Assembly: GCA_038230395.1 (NCBI GenBank)
Contig: JBBRNI010000013.1
Span: forward strand, 1 to 19,411
Origin: JBDSWU01 sp038230395
GTDB lineage: Bacteria > Patescibacteriota > Saccharimonadia > Saccharimonadales > UBA4665
DNA length: 19,411 nt
Direction of reading: 5' to 3'
Shown here: piece by piece, positions 1-7,903 of the stretch
How the letters are laid out: every line of letters begins with the position of its first letter
How positions within the stretch are numbered: the stretch's first letter is position 1
Translations under genes and position numbers: made by a program
The notes under the pieces: generated by a model
The model's input: the letters and a program-made list of their open reading frames with translations, nothing else
Database searches by the model: none
Told to the model about the DNA's origin: nothing

Positions 1-146
1 TCAGGCAAATACCTTACAGTTTTGAAAGTGCCTACAAAGTACATACAAGGTCGAATGGCTCTGAGCTTGTGTTCCAGCCTTTAACCCAGACCACAACAGC
101 AACCCTGGGTGGGATGTACCCATTACAGGAATGCGACTTTGAGATT
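1..146. repeat. Right half of mosaic inverted-repeat element, copy 1 (cut by window edge)
   Basis: Positions 2-31 carry the inner repeat (read on minus: TTTCAAAACTGTAAGG) and 119-136 the outer repeat (minus: ATTCCTGTAATGGG). The arm between them shares short blocks with copy 3, for example CTGAGCTTG at about 61-69. The left half lies outside the window. The end falls about 24 bp from the ftsZ stop codon, and no ORF is present. Similarity to the other copies (5090-5452, 9347-9907, 15404-15659) was found by eye. Confidence 0.7.
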
Positions 147-169
147 AGAAAAATTACGATTAAAGACGA

Positions 170-1561
170 TTAATTGTCGGATTTTTTGGCGTCGGAACTA
201 TCGTCATCACCGTCTTTGTGGCGGCGCGAAAGGCGGCGCAAAAATGATGGCTTCTCTAGATCATCTTCGAGATCACTAGTAACAATACTGCTGTGACCTC
301 CAGAGAATGAGCTTTTGGAGTTGTCTTCGTGATCGTCATGGTTGTCATCACGCTCATCTCGGTCATCGTATGATGAGCTTGATTTTGGACGAGCATCTTC
401 TTTGTCTTCTTTATCGTCGATAGCCCAGATGTTGGGCATGGCAGTTTCGCGGGAAAAATCAGACGTAGCGGCAGCTGCGTGTTGCTCGTTCAAGTCCATA
501 TTGATCTCGGATAATTCGCTGTCGTCTTGGCGACTCATGCTGGGTGCCGGCGCTGGGGCTGGGGCTGGTACGGCAATAACGTCATTGTGCTTGGAGGCAA
601 AGTAAGACGCGTCAAAGCCAGTAGCTACCACCGTGATGATAACTTCACCTTCGAGGTCAGGGTTAATCGTGGCGCCAAAGATGATATTGGCATCTGGGTC
701 AGCGGCATTGGTAATAGTCTCGGCGGCGGCGTTAATCTCGTGCATCGACAAGTCATTGCCACCAATAACGTTAAACAGAATACCTCGAGCACCGTCGATT
801 GAAACTTCGAGCAGCGGTGATTCAATGGCTTGCTGCGCGGCTTCGACAGCACGATTATCGCCGTTAGCACGGCCAATACCCATGAGCGCGGAGCCGGCGT
901 TACTCATAACAGTCTTGACGTCAGCGAAGTCAAGGTTGATCAAGCCATGAACGGTAATCAGATCAGAGATACCTTGGACGCCTTGGCGTAGTACATCGTC
1001 AGCCACGCGGAAAGCTTCCATTAGCGGAGTATTGCGATCTATAGTTTGGAGCAAACGATCATTAGGAATAATAATAAGTGTGTCGACTGATTGGCGCAGT
1101 CGTTCTATAGCAAGGTCAGCGTTCTTGCGTCGCTTCTCGCCCTCAAAAGCAAACGGCTTGGTAGTGAAGCCAACAACTAATATACCGAGGTCTTTGGCTA
1201 GTTGGGCTACCACGTGACCGGCACCTGAACCAGTACCACCACCAGCACCTATGGTAACGAAAATCATGTCAGCACCCTGTAATGCGTCGCGAATCTCGTC
1301 TCGGGATTCCTCAGCTGCAAGCTGACCAACTAATGGGTCAGCGCCAGCGCCAAGACCGCGAGTAGCATCTTTACCAATATGGATTTTGCGGGAGGCCTTA
1401 GAATGATGCAGGGCCTGCGCGTCAGTGTTAACAGCTATAAATTCAACGCCTTCTATACCAGCTTCAACCATGCGGTTGATAGCCGCCCCGCCTGCACCAC
1501 CAACACCGATTACTTTGATTTGCGCGAATGTCTCGATAGCTGGTTCAACGACTTGTGACAT
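170..1561 (-). CDS. ftsZ: Cell division protein FtsZ
   Basis: Tubulin-like GTPase that polymerises into the cytoplasmic Z-ring at the division site. The 463-aa product has the N-terminal GVGGAGGAAINRM nucleotide-binding stretch (about 19-31), the tubulin signature GAGGGTGSG at 106-114, and the T7-loop region NLDFADVKTVM at about 209-219 that completes the GTPase site of the next subunit. After about residue 320 comes a low-complexity linker: an AP repeat, then a strongly charged D/E/K/S stretch (about 381-420). The FtsA-binding type C-terminal peptide appears as EKPSFLRRLSRR at 436-447, but it is not terminal: about 16 acidic/polar residues follow. The start is supported by AGAGGGAAC ahead of the ATG. 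The gene lies 173 bp downstream of ftsA on the same strand, with its own promoter at 1611-1639. No convincing terminator follows; repeat copy 1 does. Confidence 0.97.
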   Translation of the reverse strand: MSQVVEPAIETFAQIKVIGVGGAGGAAINRMVEAGIEGVEFIAVNTDAQALHHSKASRKIHIGKDATRGLGAGADPLVGQLAAEESRDEIRDALQGADMIFVTIGAGGGTGSGAGHVVAQLAKDLGILVVGFTTKPFAFEGEKRRKNADLAIERLRQSVDTLIIIPNDRLLQTIDRNTPLMEAFRVADDVLRQGVQGISDLITVHGLINLDFADVKTVMSNAGSALMGIGRANGDNRAVEAAQQAIESPLLEVSIDGARGILFNVIGGNDLSMHEINAAAETITNAADPDANIIFGATINPDLEGEVIITVVATGFDASYFASKHNDVIAVPAPAPAPAPSMSRQDDSELSEINMDLNEQHAAAATSDFSRETAMPNIWAIDDKEDKEDARPKSSSSYDDRDERDDNHDDHEDNSKSSFSGGHSSIVTSDLEDDLEKPSFLRRLSRRHKDGDDDSSDAKKSDN

Positions 1562-1610
1562 AGGTAGTTACGTTCCCTCTACAGATTTAGTATCTCTAAT
1601 TGATACAGCT

Positions 1611-1639
1611 AGTATACCTGAGGCTTGGCTAAGGATCAA
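1611..1639 (-). promoter_or_regulatory. Promoter for ftsZ
   Basis: On the minus strand TTGATC (1634-1639), a 17-nt spacer and TATACT (1611-1616). Transcription would start near 1604, giving a leader of about 43 nt with an AGAGGGA Shine-Dalgarno-like box. ftsZ can therefore be expressed apart from ftsA. Confidence 0.7.
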
Positions 1640-1734
1640 TAAAAGTATCCGGCCTTGTGCAAGAGTTATACCCATCCAAATTATGTGTACATTTGGGTCG
1701 TAGTTGCACCGCGGCAGTGACCTACTTTTGTACT

Positions 1735-2955
1735 CTAGCCGCGCAAGCGATTGAGCAAGCCACTCAACATGGTTTTGGCACCCTGCCCTGACTTGCCAAA
1801 CTGGGCTGGTAGAGCTGGTAGTAGCAACATGTCTAGGAGCATAAGGCCAACAACTGTCGTGAAGGTCGGGTCTTCGACAGTGTCAACGAGCCCACCAATA
1901 TTTTGTAGCTTACCAATTCGGGCTGGTAGCTGCATTTTGTCACGAGCGAATTCATCAAGCCCGGGTATTTTGGAGGTGCCACCGGTTAAGACGATACCGC
2001 CGGGAAGCTTCCGAGAGCGTTTGATCTTGTAGAGTTCTTTGTCGACGTACTCTAGTAATTCTTCGACGCGCGCTTCAATAATCAGCGCTATTTCTTCAAA
2101 TTGGAAATTATGAGCTTTGTCACCGACCTTGACAATGGCATTCATTTTCTTGGGCTCACGGTGTAAGTCGGCATGCTGTATTTTGACAGCTTCGGCAACA
2201 TCGAGGTCTGTTTTGAGGCCAATAGCTAGATCGTTGGTGATGTGTTGGCCACCAATAGGTAATATGGCGATGTGTTGGACTTCGCCGTCTTCAAAAACAA
2301 TCAAGTTCGTGGTGCCGGCACCTATGTCTATAAGAGCCGTGCCCGCCTCCTTCTGCTGACGAGTTAACACTGCCTCCGCGGCAGCTAATCCAGATACTGT
2401 GTGGTGCTGAGCGTAGACTTCAGCTTTTTCCAGCGCCATATCTAGATTACGTAGGTTTGGTGAGGAAGCAGTCACAATATGGGCGTCCACTTCGAGACGA
2501 ACACCTGTCATGCCAATGGGGTCTTTAATATTACGTTGCCCATCTAGGCTGTAGTTTTTGGCGAAAAACTGCACGATTTCGCGGTTAGGTGGCAGGTTAA
2601 CGATCGTAGCGGCTTCCTCTACTCGTAGCCGATCTTCTAGCGTAATCTCACGATTAGCAGCGCTAATGGCAATGACACCCTCGGAGTTAAGACCACTAAC
2701 ATGGGCGCCATTAACATTGACCGTGGCTCGCTTGATACTCGTGCCAGAAATCCGCTCGGCCTCTGTGACGGCGTGCACAATTGCCTCGGCAACATCATCA
2801 ACGTGCACTACAGCGCCACGGCGCATGCCTTGGTTTGGCGCTTGGCCATGACCAATAATAGACGGCATCGAGCTGCCATTAGGGTCAAACATACCGACCA
2901 CGCAGCGAACGCTGGAGGTACCAATGTCGAGGCCAATAAAGTGTTCTGGCTTCAT
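1735..2955 (-). CDS. ftsA: Cell division protein FtsA
   Basis: Actin-like ATPase that anchors FtsZ filaments to the membrane and recruits later divisome proteins. The 406-aa product has the phosphate-1 motif FIGLDIGTSSVRCVVG (6-21), the FtsA-type 1C subdomain after about residue 80, the phosphate-2 motif LIDIGAGTTNLIV (about 198-210) and the adenosine motif GGIVLTGGTSKIPGL (about 319-333). It ends in a short amphipathic stretch, MLSGLLNRLRG, suited to membrane targeting, as the family usually has. An in-frame start 13 codons upstream exists. I prefer the ATG at 2955 because a good promoter (2965-2994) puts the transcript start almost on it and homology begins there. It follows map and precedes ftsZ on the same strand. 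Confidence 0.95.
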   Translation of the reverse strand: MKPEHFIGLDIGTSSVRCVVGMFDPNGSSMPSIIGHGQAPNQGMRRGAVVHVDDVAEAIVHAVTEAERISGTSIKRATVNVNGAHVSGLNSEGVIAISAANREITLEDRLRVEEAATIVNLPPNREIVQFFAKNYSLDGQRNIKDPIGMTGVRLEVDAHIVTASSPNLRNLDMALEKAEVYAQHHTVSGLAAAEAVLTRQQKEAGTALIDIGAGTTNLIVFEDGEVQHIAILPIGGQHITNDLAIGLKTDLDVAEAVKIQHADLHREPKKMNAIVKVGDKAHNFQFEEIALIIEARVEELLEYVDKELYKIKRSRKLPGGIVLTGGTSKIPGLDEFARDKMQLPARIGKLQNIGGLVDTVEDPTFTTVVGLMLLDMLLLPALPAQFGKSGQGAKTMLSGLLNRLRG

Positions 2956-2964
2956 CTGTTTGCC

Positions 2965-2994
2965 AGTATAGCGCTTTAGCTTCGTCTTAAGCAA
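2965..2994 (-). promoter_or_regulatory. Promoter for ftsA, probably leaderless
   Basis: Minus strand TTGCTT (2989-2994), an 18-nt spacer, TATACT (2965-2970), then only 9 nt to the ATG at 2955. The transcript would begin about at the start codon, and no Shine-Dalgarno fits. A 6-bp hairpin (AGCCTT 2999-3004 with AAGGCT 3012-3017) sits just upstream, after map, without a T-run. Confidence 0.65.
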
Positions 2995-3023
2995 GCCGAG
3001 CCTTAAGTCTCAAGGCTAATGCG

Positions 3024-3779
3024 TTACAGTGTCGTGAGGATTTCGGCGCCGTCGTCGGTGATGAGAACGGTGTGTTCAAAGTGAGCAGACCAGGAGTTGT
3101 CAGCAGTTTGTATTGTCCAGCCGTCTTCGGCCTGGACGACTCGGTCGGTACCAAGGGTAACCATTGGTTCAATAGCGATCGTCATACCGGCGCTGAGCCA
3201 CGGACCGGTGTTAGCGCGACCGTAGTTCGGAATATTGGGATCTTCGTGAAGTTCATGTCCAACGCCGTGACCAACCAGATCACGAACGATGCCATAGCGG
3301 TGGTGCTTGAGGAACTTTTCGATGGCGTGGCCGATATCGCCGGTACGAACTTGGTCGTGGACAGCATTAATACCAACCATCAGGGCCGCCTCAGTGTTCT
3401 TGACTAATTCAACATGGCCTTTTTGCTTGGGTTTACCAACAATCATACTGATGGCACTGTCGGTAATCATACCTTTGTAGGTGACGCCAAAATCAAGGCC
3501 GATCAGATCGCCATCTTTGATAATGCGGTCTTTGCTGGGAATACCATGCACCACCTCTTGATTCAGCGAAATACAGATGACATCTGGGAAGCCTTGGTAG
3601 CCTAAAAAGCTTGGTTGGCCACCTAGTGCTTTGAGTTCGAGAGCGGCGCGGTCAGCGAGATCTTGGGTGGACATGCCAACTTGCACTTCCGACTTGAGAA
3701 TCCGCAGTACTGTCGCCAGCATCTTACCGCTGTCGCGCATGGCCTGGATTTCTGATGCTGTTTTTACTTGCGTTACCAT
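3024..3779 (-). CDS. map: Methionine aminopeptidase, type I
   Basis: Dinuclear metal peptidase that removes the N-terminal methionine from nascent proteins after deformylation. The 251-aa length is normal for bacterial type I. Expected metal ligands are all visible: D96 (in GLDFGV), D107 (in MITDSA), H171 (in GHGVGHELHE), E204 (in IAIEPMV) and E235 (in HFEHTVLI); H78 (in VVHGIP) and H178 fit the substrate-binding histidines. It starts 11 nt after the adk stop, so it is the last gene of the rpsU-yqeY-adk-map operon. The adk-map pairing is a familiar bacterial arrangement. Def and Fmt, acting in the same pathway, are encoded at 7904-9350. Confidence 0.97.
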   Translation of the reverse strand: MVTQVKTASEIQAMRDSGKMLATVLRILKSEVQVGMSTQDLADRAALELKALGGQPSFLGYQGFPDVICISLNQEVVHGIPSKDRIIKDGDLIGLDFGVTYKGMITDSAISMIVGKPKQKGHVELVKNTEAALMVGINAVHDQVRTGDIGHAIEKFLKHHRYGIVRDLVGHGVGHELHEDPNIPNYGRANTGPWLSAGMTIAIEPMVTLGTDRVVQAEDGWTIQTADNSWSAHFEHTVLITDDGAEILTTL

Positions 3780-3790
3780 AATCGTATCTG

Positions 3791-4330
3791 TTATTTATTG
3801 TTAATATTATTAACTAAGTCTACGTTAACAGCTTCGACTGATCGTTCAGCGTCAACATCCGTCACTTTAATACCGTGGTCTTCAAACCAAGCAAATAAAG
3901 GGTCGGTCGCTCGTTCGTACTCGTCAAAACGTTTTTCGATACTGGACTCATTGTCGTCAGCGCGGCCTCGGTTAAGTAGCCGAGCTTTGACAGCGGCACG
4001 GGTAGCGGTTAGATGAATAACGTGGTCGATATGAAAGCGTGGGTCGGCAGCAGCCTGGCTAAGCAGCCACTCAGCTTGAGGTATGCTCCGTGGAAAGCCG
4101 TCCATAATATATTGAGTTCCTTCGGGCATATTGGCCACAGCCCCCTTAATTATGGCAGCTGCTTCATCGTCACTTAGCAGTTCACCAGCCAGCATTCGTT
4201 GCCGCTGCTCGTCGGTAGCTTGGGCACGAATTAGATCGCCCAGTGTTAGAAGTTCGTAGCCATGGGCCATAGCCACTAAGGCGGCTTGTGTACCCTTGCC
4301 AGAGCCCTGTATACCCATAAGTAGGATCAT
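3791..4330 (-). CDS. adk: Adenylate kinase (short form)
   Basis: Interconverts ATP + AMP and 2 ADP, balancing the cytoplasmic adenylate pool. The 179-aa product has the P-loop GIQGSGKGT at 6-14, the AMP-binding segment with TLGDLIRA (29-36), DGFPRSIPQAEWL (about 77-89) and a C-terminal arginine-rich part with RGRADD and RFDEYERATDPL. It is shorter than the usual 210-220 aa enzyme. The stretch between the DGFPRS motif and the RGRADD segment has no room for a zinc-binding LID, so this is a short-LID form. The ATG overlaps the yqeY stop (ATGA), which implies translational coupling. UMP/CMP kinase is a less likely alternative given the context next to map. Confidence 0.9.
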   Translation of the reverse strand: MILLMGIQGSGKGTQAALVAMAHGYELLTLGDLIRAQATDEQRQRMLAGELLSDDEAAAIIKGAVANMPEGTQYIMDGFPRSIPQAEWLLSQAAADPRFHIDHVIHLTATRAAVKARLLNRGRADDNESSIEKRFDEYERATDPLFAWFEDHGIKVTDVDAERSVEAVNVDLVNNINNK

Positions 4331-4794
4331 GCTAACTTCTCCTTAACCAGTCGAGCGATTAGGGCGCCGTCAGCGTTGGCGCCAACTTTGGCTCGAGCGG
4401 CGCCAATGACTTTGCCCATAGCTGAAGTGTCGCTAGCTCCGAGTTGCTTGATAACAGAATCAACAATGGTGGCAACTTCGTCTTCGCCTAATTGCTTCGG
4501 CAAGTAGGCATCAATTATTGCCTTTTCGGCTAGCTCTTTGTCGGCCCTGTCTTGGGCATCGCCCTGTACATAAAAATCAGCGCTCTCTTGGCGCTTCTTG
4601 GATTCCTTAGCGAGGATGGCCATCACTTCATCGTCAGTTAGGCCAGTCTCGCGCTTACCAGTGTTAACTTTGACATTGAGCAGAGCACCCTTGACGGTGC
4701 GCAGCGTGAGAGCTCGCTCTTTGTCGCCAGAAAGCAAGGCTGTTTTGATATCAGCTTCGAGTGTCTGTTCTAGTGTCTGTGGCGTCTCAGCCAT
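4327..4794 (-). CDS. yqeY: YqeY/GatB-tail domain protein
   Basis: A 155-aa protein of the YqeY family, related to the C-terminal tRNA-binding tail of GatB and Glu-tRNA amidotransferases. It shows LRTVKGALLNVKV near 26-39 and a following KESKKRQESADFY segment (about 65-77) typical of the family, then the YLPKQL motif and a helical C-terminus with GKVIGAARAKVGANADG. Standalone YqeY proteins lack a firmly established reaction; a tRNA-related role is inferred from domain kinship. It lies 6 nt after rpsU and overlaps adk by 4 nt. The rpsU-yqeY neighbourhood is common in bacteria, which supports the call. Confidence 0.9.
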   Translation of the reverse strand: MAETPQTLEQTLEADIKTALLSGDKERALTLRTVKGALLNVKVNTGKRETGLTDDEVMAILAKESKKRQESADFYVQGDAQDRADKELAEKAIIDAYLPKQLGEDEVATIVDSVIKQLGASDTSAMGKVIGAARAKVGANADGALIARLVKEKLA

Positions 4795-4800
4795 GTCGTG

Positions 4801-5016
4801 TTAGCGTTGGCCTAGTTTGATCTTTTTGACTTTGATTGCCTTGCGCTCAGCACGAACAATTGCTTTTTTGCGGCGCTCACGCTTGCTGATTGGCTTCTCA
4901 AAAAATTGACCAGATTTTACAATAGCGACGCTGCCAGACTGCTGTACCTTTCGGTTGAAGCGGCGTAGAAGGTTTTCGAGTGATTCTTTAGAATCTTTGC
5001 GGGTAACTTGTATCAT
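4801..5016 (-). CDS. rpsU: 30S ribosomal protein S21
   Basis: Small basic ribosomal protein of the 30S subunit, located near the mRNA 3'-end/anti-Shine-Dalgarno region. The 71-aa product has the family pattern: SLENLLRRFNRKVQQSG at about 11-27, then a lysine/arginine-rich helix with SKRERRKKAIVRAERKA (about 44-60). It is the first gene of the rpsU-yqeY-adk-map operon and has a promoter directly upstream. The -10 box ends 9 nt before the ATG and no Shine-Dalgarno is present, so the mRNA is probably leaderless. Confidence 0.95.
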   Translation of the reverse strand: MIQVTRKDSKESLENLLRRFNRKVQQSGSVAIVKSGQFFEKPISKRERRKKAIVRAERKAIKVKKIKLGQR

Positions 5017-5025
5017 CAGGAATTG

Positions 5026-5054
5026 ATTGTAGCTGACAGAGGTGACTTTTGCAA
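5026..5054 (-). promoter_or_regulatory. Promoter of the rpsU operon, probably leaderless
   Basis: Minus strand TTGCAA (5049-5054), an exact 17-nt spacer, TACAAT (5026-5031), then 9 nt to the rpsU ATG. Repeat copy 2 begins about 35 bp upstream. Confidence 0.7.
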
Positions 5055-5089
5055 GCCCTGACGGGCAATCAGATAGTTAATCGTAGTCT

Positions 5090-5452
5090 TTTAATCCCAG
5101 TAATCGCATTCCTGTAATGACATAGTCGCAACGTTTATATTAGGTTGTGAGCCACGCAGCTTCTTGTAGCCCGACTTCATAGGTTGTTTGTAGGTGGTTT
5201 CAAAAGTGTTAGGTTTTGAGCTGAAACGCCTTTTGTCTAATCTGGTGGATTAAAGCCTTTCAGACTAAAGCCAGAAAAACTATGTGTTAATTTTTCAGTG
5301 AATCAACTGAATGAGTGCAATCGTACTCTGTAGTAAAGGCTCCATTCAGGCAAAGACCTTACACTTTTGAAACCCCCAAGATACAGAGTGAACTAGTACT
5401 ATGGCCGACAGGTTAAACGGCCTATTAAAATAATATTTACTGGATACTTAAG
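5090..5452. repeat. Mosaic inverted-repeat element, copy 2
   Basis: This accounts for most of the gene-free stretch 5055-5482. Left outer repeat at 5090-5119 contains ATTCCTGTAATG. Inner repeats lie at 5196-5225 (GGTTTCAAAAGTGTTAGG) and, inverted, at 5345-5374 (CCTTACACTTTTGAAACC). The core between them includes a conserved hairpin: GAAAAA at 5274-5279, an 11-nt loop, TTTTTC at 5291-5296. The right outer repeat is mostly lost; TTACTGGATACTTAA at about 5436-5450 may be its remnant. A GGCCG/CGGCC hairpin at 5404-5423 lies in the right arm. No ORF of note. The core aligns by eye with copy 3 (inverted) and partly copy 4. Confidence 0.75.
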
Positions 5453-5466
5453 GTTAGCAACCTAAG
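5447..5466 (-). terminator. Weak hairpin downstream of the winged-helix gene
   Basis: AGGTT (5451-5455) and AACCT (5459-5463) form a 5-bp stem with a 3-nt loop, extendable with a bulge, about 20 nt past the stop codon at 5483. No uninterrupted T-run follows, so a terminator role is only possible. Confidence 0.3.
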
Positions 5467-5482
5467 CGATTATGTTAATCAC

Positions 5483-5773
5483 CTAGCCCGTGACGCGCTT
5501 TTGCGTAGTCGTGCGCTGTGATTTTAACACTATAGATTGCAGCTCGCGGAAGATTGGGAATTGCTTGTTAGTAGAATAGACTTTCGTGTTCCCCTGGCGC
5601 TCGCTAACGAGGAAGCCTACTTTTTCGAGACGCTTGAGTTCGCGCTGAATATTACCGGCATCTTCTTTGATGAGCTTGGCAAGACCACGAACATGGGTCT
5701 TAAAATCGGGATACTTGGCATAAATCACGATGATTTTGCGGCGGACTCGAGATGTAATAAAGATGTCTAGCAT
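5483..5773 (-). CDS. Small winged-helix transcriptional regulator (ArsR-like fold)
   Basis: A 96-aa protein starting MLDIFITSRVRRKIIVIYAK. The pattern is that of an ArsR/MarR-type winged helix: first helices (about 1-20), a HTH with VRGLAKLIKEDAGNIQRELK (about 26-45), then a wing around FLVSERQGNTKVYSTNK (about 52-68), and a C-terminal helix. No cysteine pair for metal sensing is present. I chose the ATG at 5773 because AGAGGGAACG lies just upstream, as at ftsZ; the reading frame could be extended by 37 codons but that part overlaps the promoter and looks non-coding. Divergent from priA. The target is unknown; autoregulation or control of the shared 5774-5927 region is an inference. Confidence 0.8.
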   Translation of the reverse strand: MLDIFITSRVRRKIIVIYAKYPDFKTHVRGLAKLIKEDAGNIQRELKRLEKVGFLVSERQGNTKVYSTNKQFPIFRELQSIVLKSQRTTTQKRVTG

Positions 5774-5828
5774 GATTTCGTTCCCTCTGGTTTTTAGTTC
5801 TGCTGTTTTCCGAACAACGTTAACTTGT

Positions 5829-5857
5829 AGTATATGCCTCCCTAAATCGTTTGGCAA
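5829..5857 (-). promoter_or_regulatory. Promoter for the winged-helix gene
   Basis: Minus strand TTGCCA (5852-5857), 17-nt spacer, TATACT (5829-5834). The leader would be about 50 nt and contains an AGAGGGA ribosome-binding site. Confidence 0.7.
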
Positions 5858-5910
5858 CAACTTTTTCAAACAAACATAAAACAATGATTTTCGGCAGTAT
5901 TTTAATCTGT

Positions 5911-5919
5911 TGCTATAGA
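5911..5919 (+). promoter_or_regulatory. Extended -10 promoter for priA, probably leaderless
   Basis: TGC followed by TATAGA (5914-5919), ending 8 nt before the priA ATG. No clear -35 box and no Shine-Dalgarno are seen. Confidence 0.5.
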
Positions 5920-5927
5920 ATAAGAAT

Positions 5928-7865
5928 ATGTTCTATTACCTCGTATGGGTCAGGAGTCATAAATATCACGGCCATGAACCGCTGACTTATTCGGCTGACA
6001 AACGACTGCCAAGTGGTAGTATCGTCCAGGTGGAAATGCTTAAGCAAATGGTTATGGGAATTATAGGTGGGCCAACCAGTCAACCGCGGTTTCAAACCAA
6101 ACCAATCGCTACAATTTACGATTTGCCACCCCTGCCAGCTCATTTGCTGAAGGTATCACAATGGTTACTAACCTACTATCCAGCCCCCCTTGGTATTGTT
6201 AGCCAGCAGCTGGTGCCAGGCAGTTTTTCTGCTAAACAGCTCGCAGGCGCTGCGCCACTGGCCTATCCACAGCCTGACTTTAGCCAACTACCGCCACTGA
6301 CAGCCGATCAGAAGCAAGCTCTGAGTGAAATGGGACATACTAACACCTACGTTTTACACGGCCAGACAGGCAGCGGTAAAACGCGCTTATATATAGAGCT
6401 GGCCGCTCGGGCCTTAGCCAAAGGCCGCTCTAGCATTATTTTAACCCCCGAAATTAGCCTAACTGCTCAGTTAGCGGCTAATTTTGAGGCAGTATTTGGT
6501 AGCCGGGTGATTGTCATGCACTCTGGGCAAGCTCCAGCTGAACGCCAAAAGGCTTGGCTGGACTGCCTGCGAGCCACAGAGCCAGTTATTATTATTGGAC
6601 CGCGCTCGGCGTTATTTAGCCCAGTGTCTAAACTTGGCCTGATTGTTCTGGATGAAGCCCATGAGGCAGCCTACAAACAAGAACAAGCGCCACAATACCA
6701 GACGGGCCGTGTTGCCAGCTTCTTAGCACCACTGGCTCACGCCACACTGCTTCTAGGTTCGGCAACACCGAGCGTTAGTGACTACTATCTAGCCGAGCAA
6801 AAGCAAAAACCGGTCATTCGATTATCAGAACTTGCTCGCGAATCAGCTACTGTACACAAAAAAATAATTACTATCGTTGATATGAAGGACCGTGCGCAAT
6901 TTACCAGGTCGAGGCTTATTAGCCAGCCGCTAGTGCATGCCATAGACACGGCACTGACGCGCGGCGAGCAGAGTTTGCTGTACCTAAACCGTCGTGGCAC
7001 TGCCCGGATAGTGCTCTGTGAAAACTGTGGTTGGCAGGCCGATTGCCCACACTGTGACTTACCGCTAACTTATCACGGCGATAGCCACCAATTGCGCTGC
7101 CACAGCTGCGACTATCGCACCGCCAGCCCTACAAGCTGCCCTAGCTGCGGCCACGCTGATATCATTTATAAAACTGCTGGTACGAAAGCTATCGTTGATG
7201 AAATCACAAAACTATTTCCGAATGCTCGAATTGCCCGCTTTGATACCGATAACACCAAGGCCGAACGATTTGAGCAACACTACCAATCAGTGCTCGAAGG
7301 TAATGTAGATATATTAGTCGGCACACAATTACTGGCAAAAGGTCTAGATTTACCTAAGTTATCAGTTCTTGGGATAGTACTAGCAGACACTAGCCTGTAC
7401 ATGCCAGACTTTTCGGCGCCAGAACGGACGTATCAATTACTAACCCAAGTACTAGGTCGGGTTGGTCGTGGCCACGTTGATGGCACAGCCATCGTCCAGA
7501 CTTACCACCCCGAACATCCCATTTTGGCGGACGCGATTAATGACGATTACGATAATTTTTATAAGCGCGAACTAACCGAACGTCAACAGTTTTTCTTCCC
7601 ACCGTTTTGCTATCTGCTAAAGTTATCGTGTCGTCGAGCTAGCAGCAGTGCCGCCGAGGCAGCAGCCGACAAACTCAAAGCCGAGATCCAGGCTGGCTAC
7701 CGCGTTCGTGTAGAGGGTCCTGCGCCATCGTTTTATGAAAAGCTTCAGGGCAAGTACCAATGGCAGCTCATTGTAAAGGCCGTTGATCGTTCTGAGTTGC
7801 TCAAAATAATTAGCCATTTACCGACCAATTGGTCCTACGACATCGACCCGGCCGATCTCTTGTGA
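5928..7865 (+). CDS. priA: Primosomal protein N' (replication restart helicase PriA)
   Basis: Superfamily 2 helicase that recognises stalled forks and reloads the replisome. The 645-aa product has Walker A GQTGSGKT at 145-152, a DEAH box at 242-245 and motif III GSAT (277-280). Eight cysteines at 364, 367, 373, 376, 391, 394, 404 and 407 form the two zinc sites typical of PriA. The C-terminal helicase part includes VGTQLLAKGLDLPKL and QVLGRVGRG. It is shorter than the usual 700-730 aa, with the reduction mainly in the N-terminal 3'-end-binding/winged-helix part (about 1-120). Followed by def and fmt on the same strand, a frequent bacterial gene order. It ends in TGA. Confidence 0.96.
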   Translation: MFYYLVWVRSHKYHGHEPLTYSADKRLPSGSIVQVEMLKQMVMGIIGGPTSQPRFQTKPIATIYDLPPLPAHLLKVSQWLLTYYPAPLGIVSQQLVPGSFSAKQLAGAAPLAYPQPDFSQLPPLTADQKQALSEMGHTNTYVLHGQTGSGKTRLYIELAARALAKGRSSIILTPEISLTAQLAANFEAVFGSRVIVMHSGQAPAERQKAWLDCLRATEPVIIIGPRSALFSPVSKLGLIVLDEAHEAAYKQEQAPQYQTGRVASFLAPLAHATLLLGSATPSVSDYYLAEQKQKPVIRLSELARESATVHKKIITIVDMKDRAQFTRSRLISQPLVHAIDTALTRGEQSLLYLNRRGTARIVLCENCGWQADCPHCDLPLTYHGDSHQLRCHSCDYRTASPTSCPSCGHADIIYKTAGTKAIVDEITKLFPNARIARFDTDNTKAERFEQHYQSVLEGNVDILVGTQLLAKGLDLPKLSVLGIVLADTSLYMPDFSAPERTYQLLTQVLGRVGRGHVDGTAIVQTYHPEHPILADAINDDYDNFYKRELTERQQFFFPPFCYLLKLSCRRASSSAAEAAADKLKAEIQAGYRVRVEGPAPSFYEKLQGKYQWQLIVKAVDRSELLKIISHLPTNWSYDIDPADLL

Positions 7866-7883
7866 TTCTGATCTGTTACAATC

Positions 7884-7892
7884 TGTTATAAT
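7884..7892 (+). promoter_or_regulatory. Extended -10 promoter for def, probably leaderless
   Basis: TGT followed by a perfect TATAAT (7887-7892), 11 nt before the ATG at 7904 and just after the priA stop. The -35 is weak. It gives def-fmt an internal promoter. Confidence 0.55.
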
Positions 7893-7903
7893 AATTGAGA
7901 ATT

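Noticed and set aside
342..950. Overlapping plus-strand frames opposite ftsZ
   Set aside because: They are antisense to a clear FtsZ and show only Ser/Ala-biased composition.
5055..5482. CRISPR array or leader
   Set aside because: Repeats are inverted and nested, only two per locus, with no regular spacers and no cas genes.
5774..5884. 37-codon N-terminal extension of the winged-helix protein
   Set aside because: It overlaps the best promoter (5829-5857), and the internal ATG at 5773 has an AGAGGGA site identical to that of ftsZ.
7861..7865. UGA recoded as an amino acid (code 25)
   Set aside because: priA, yqeY and the HExxH gene end properly at TGA, and no essential gene has an internal TGA.
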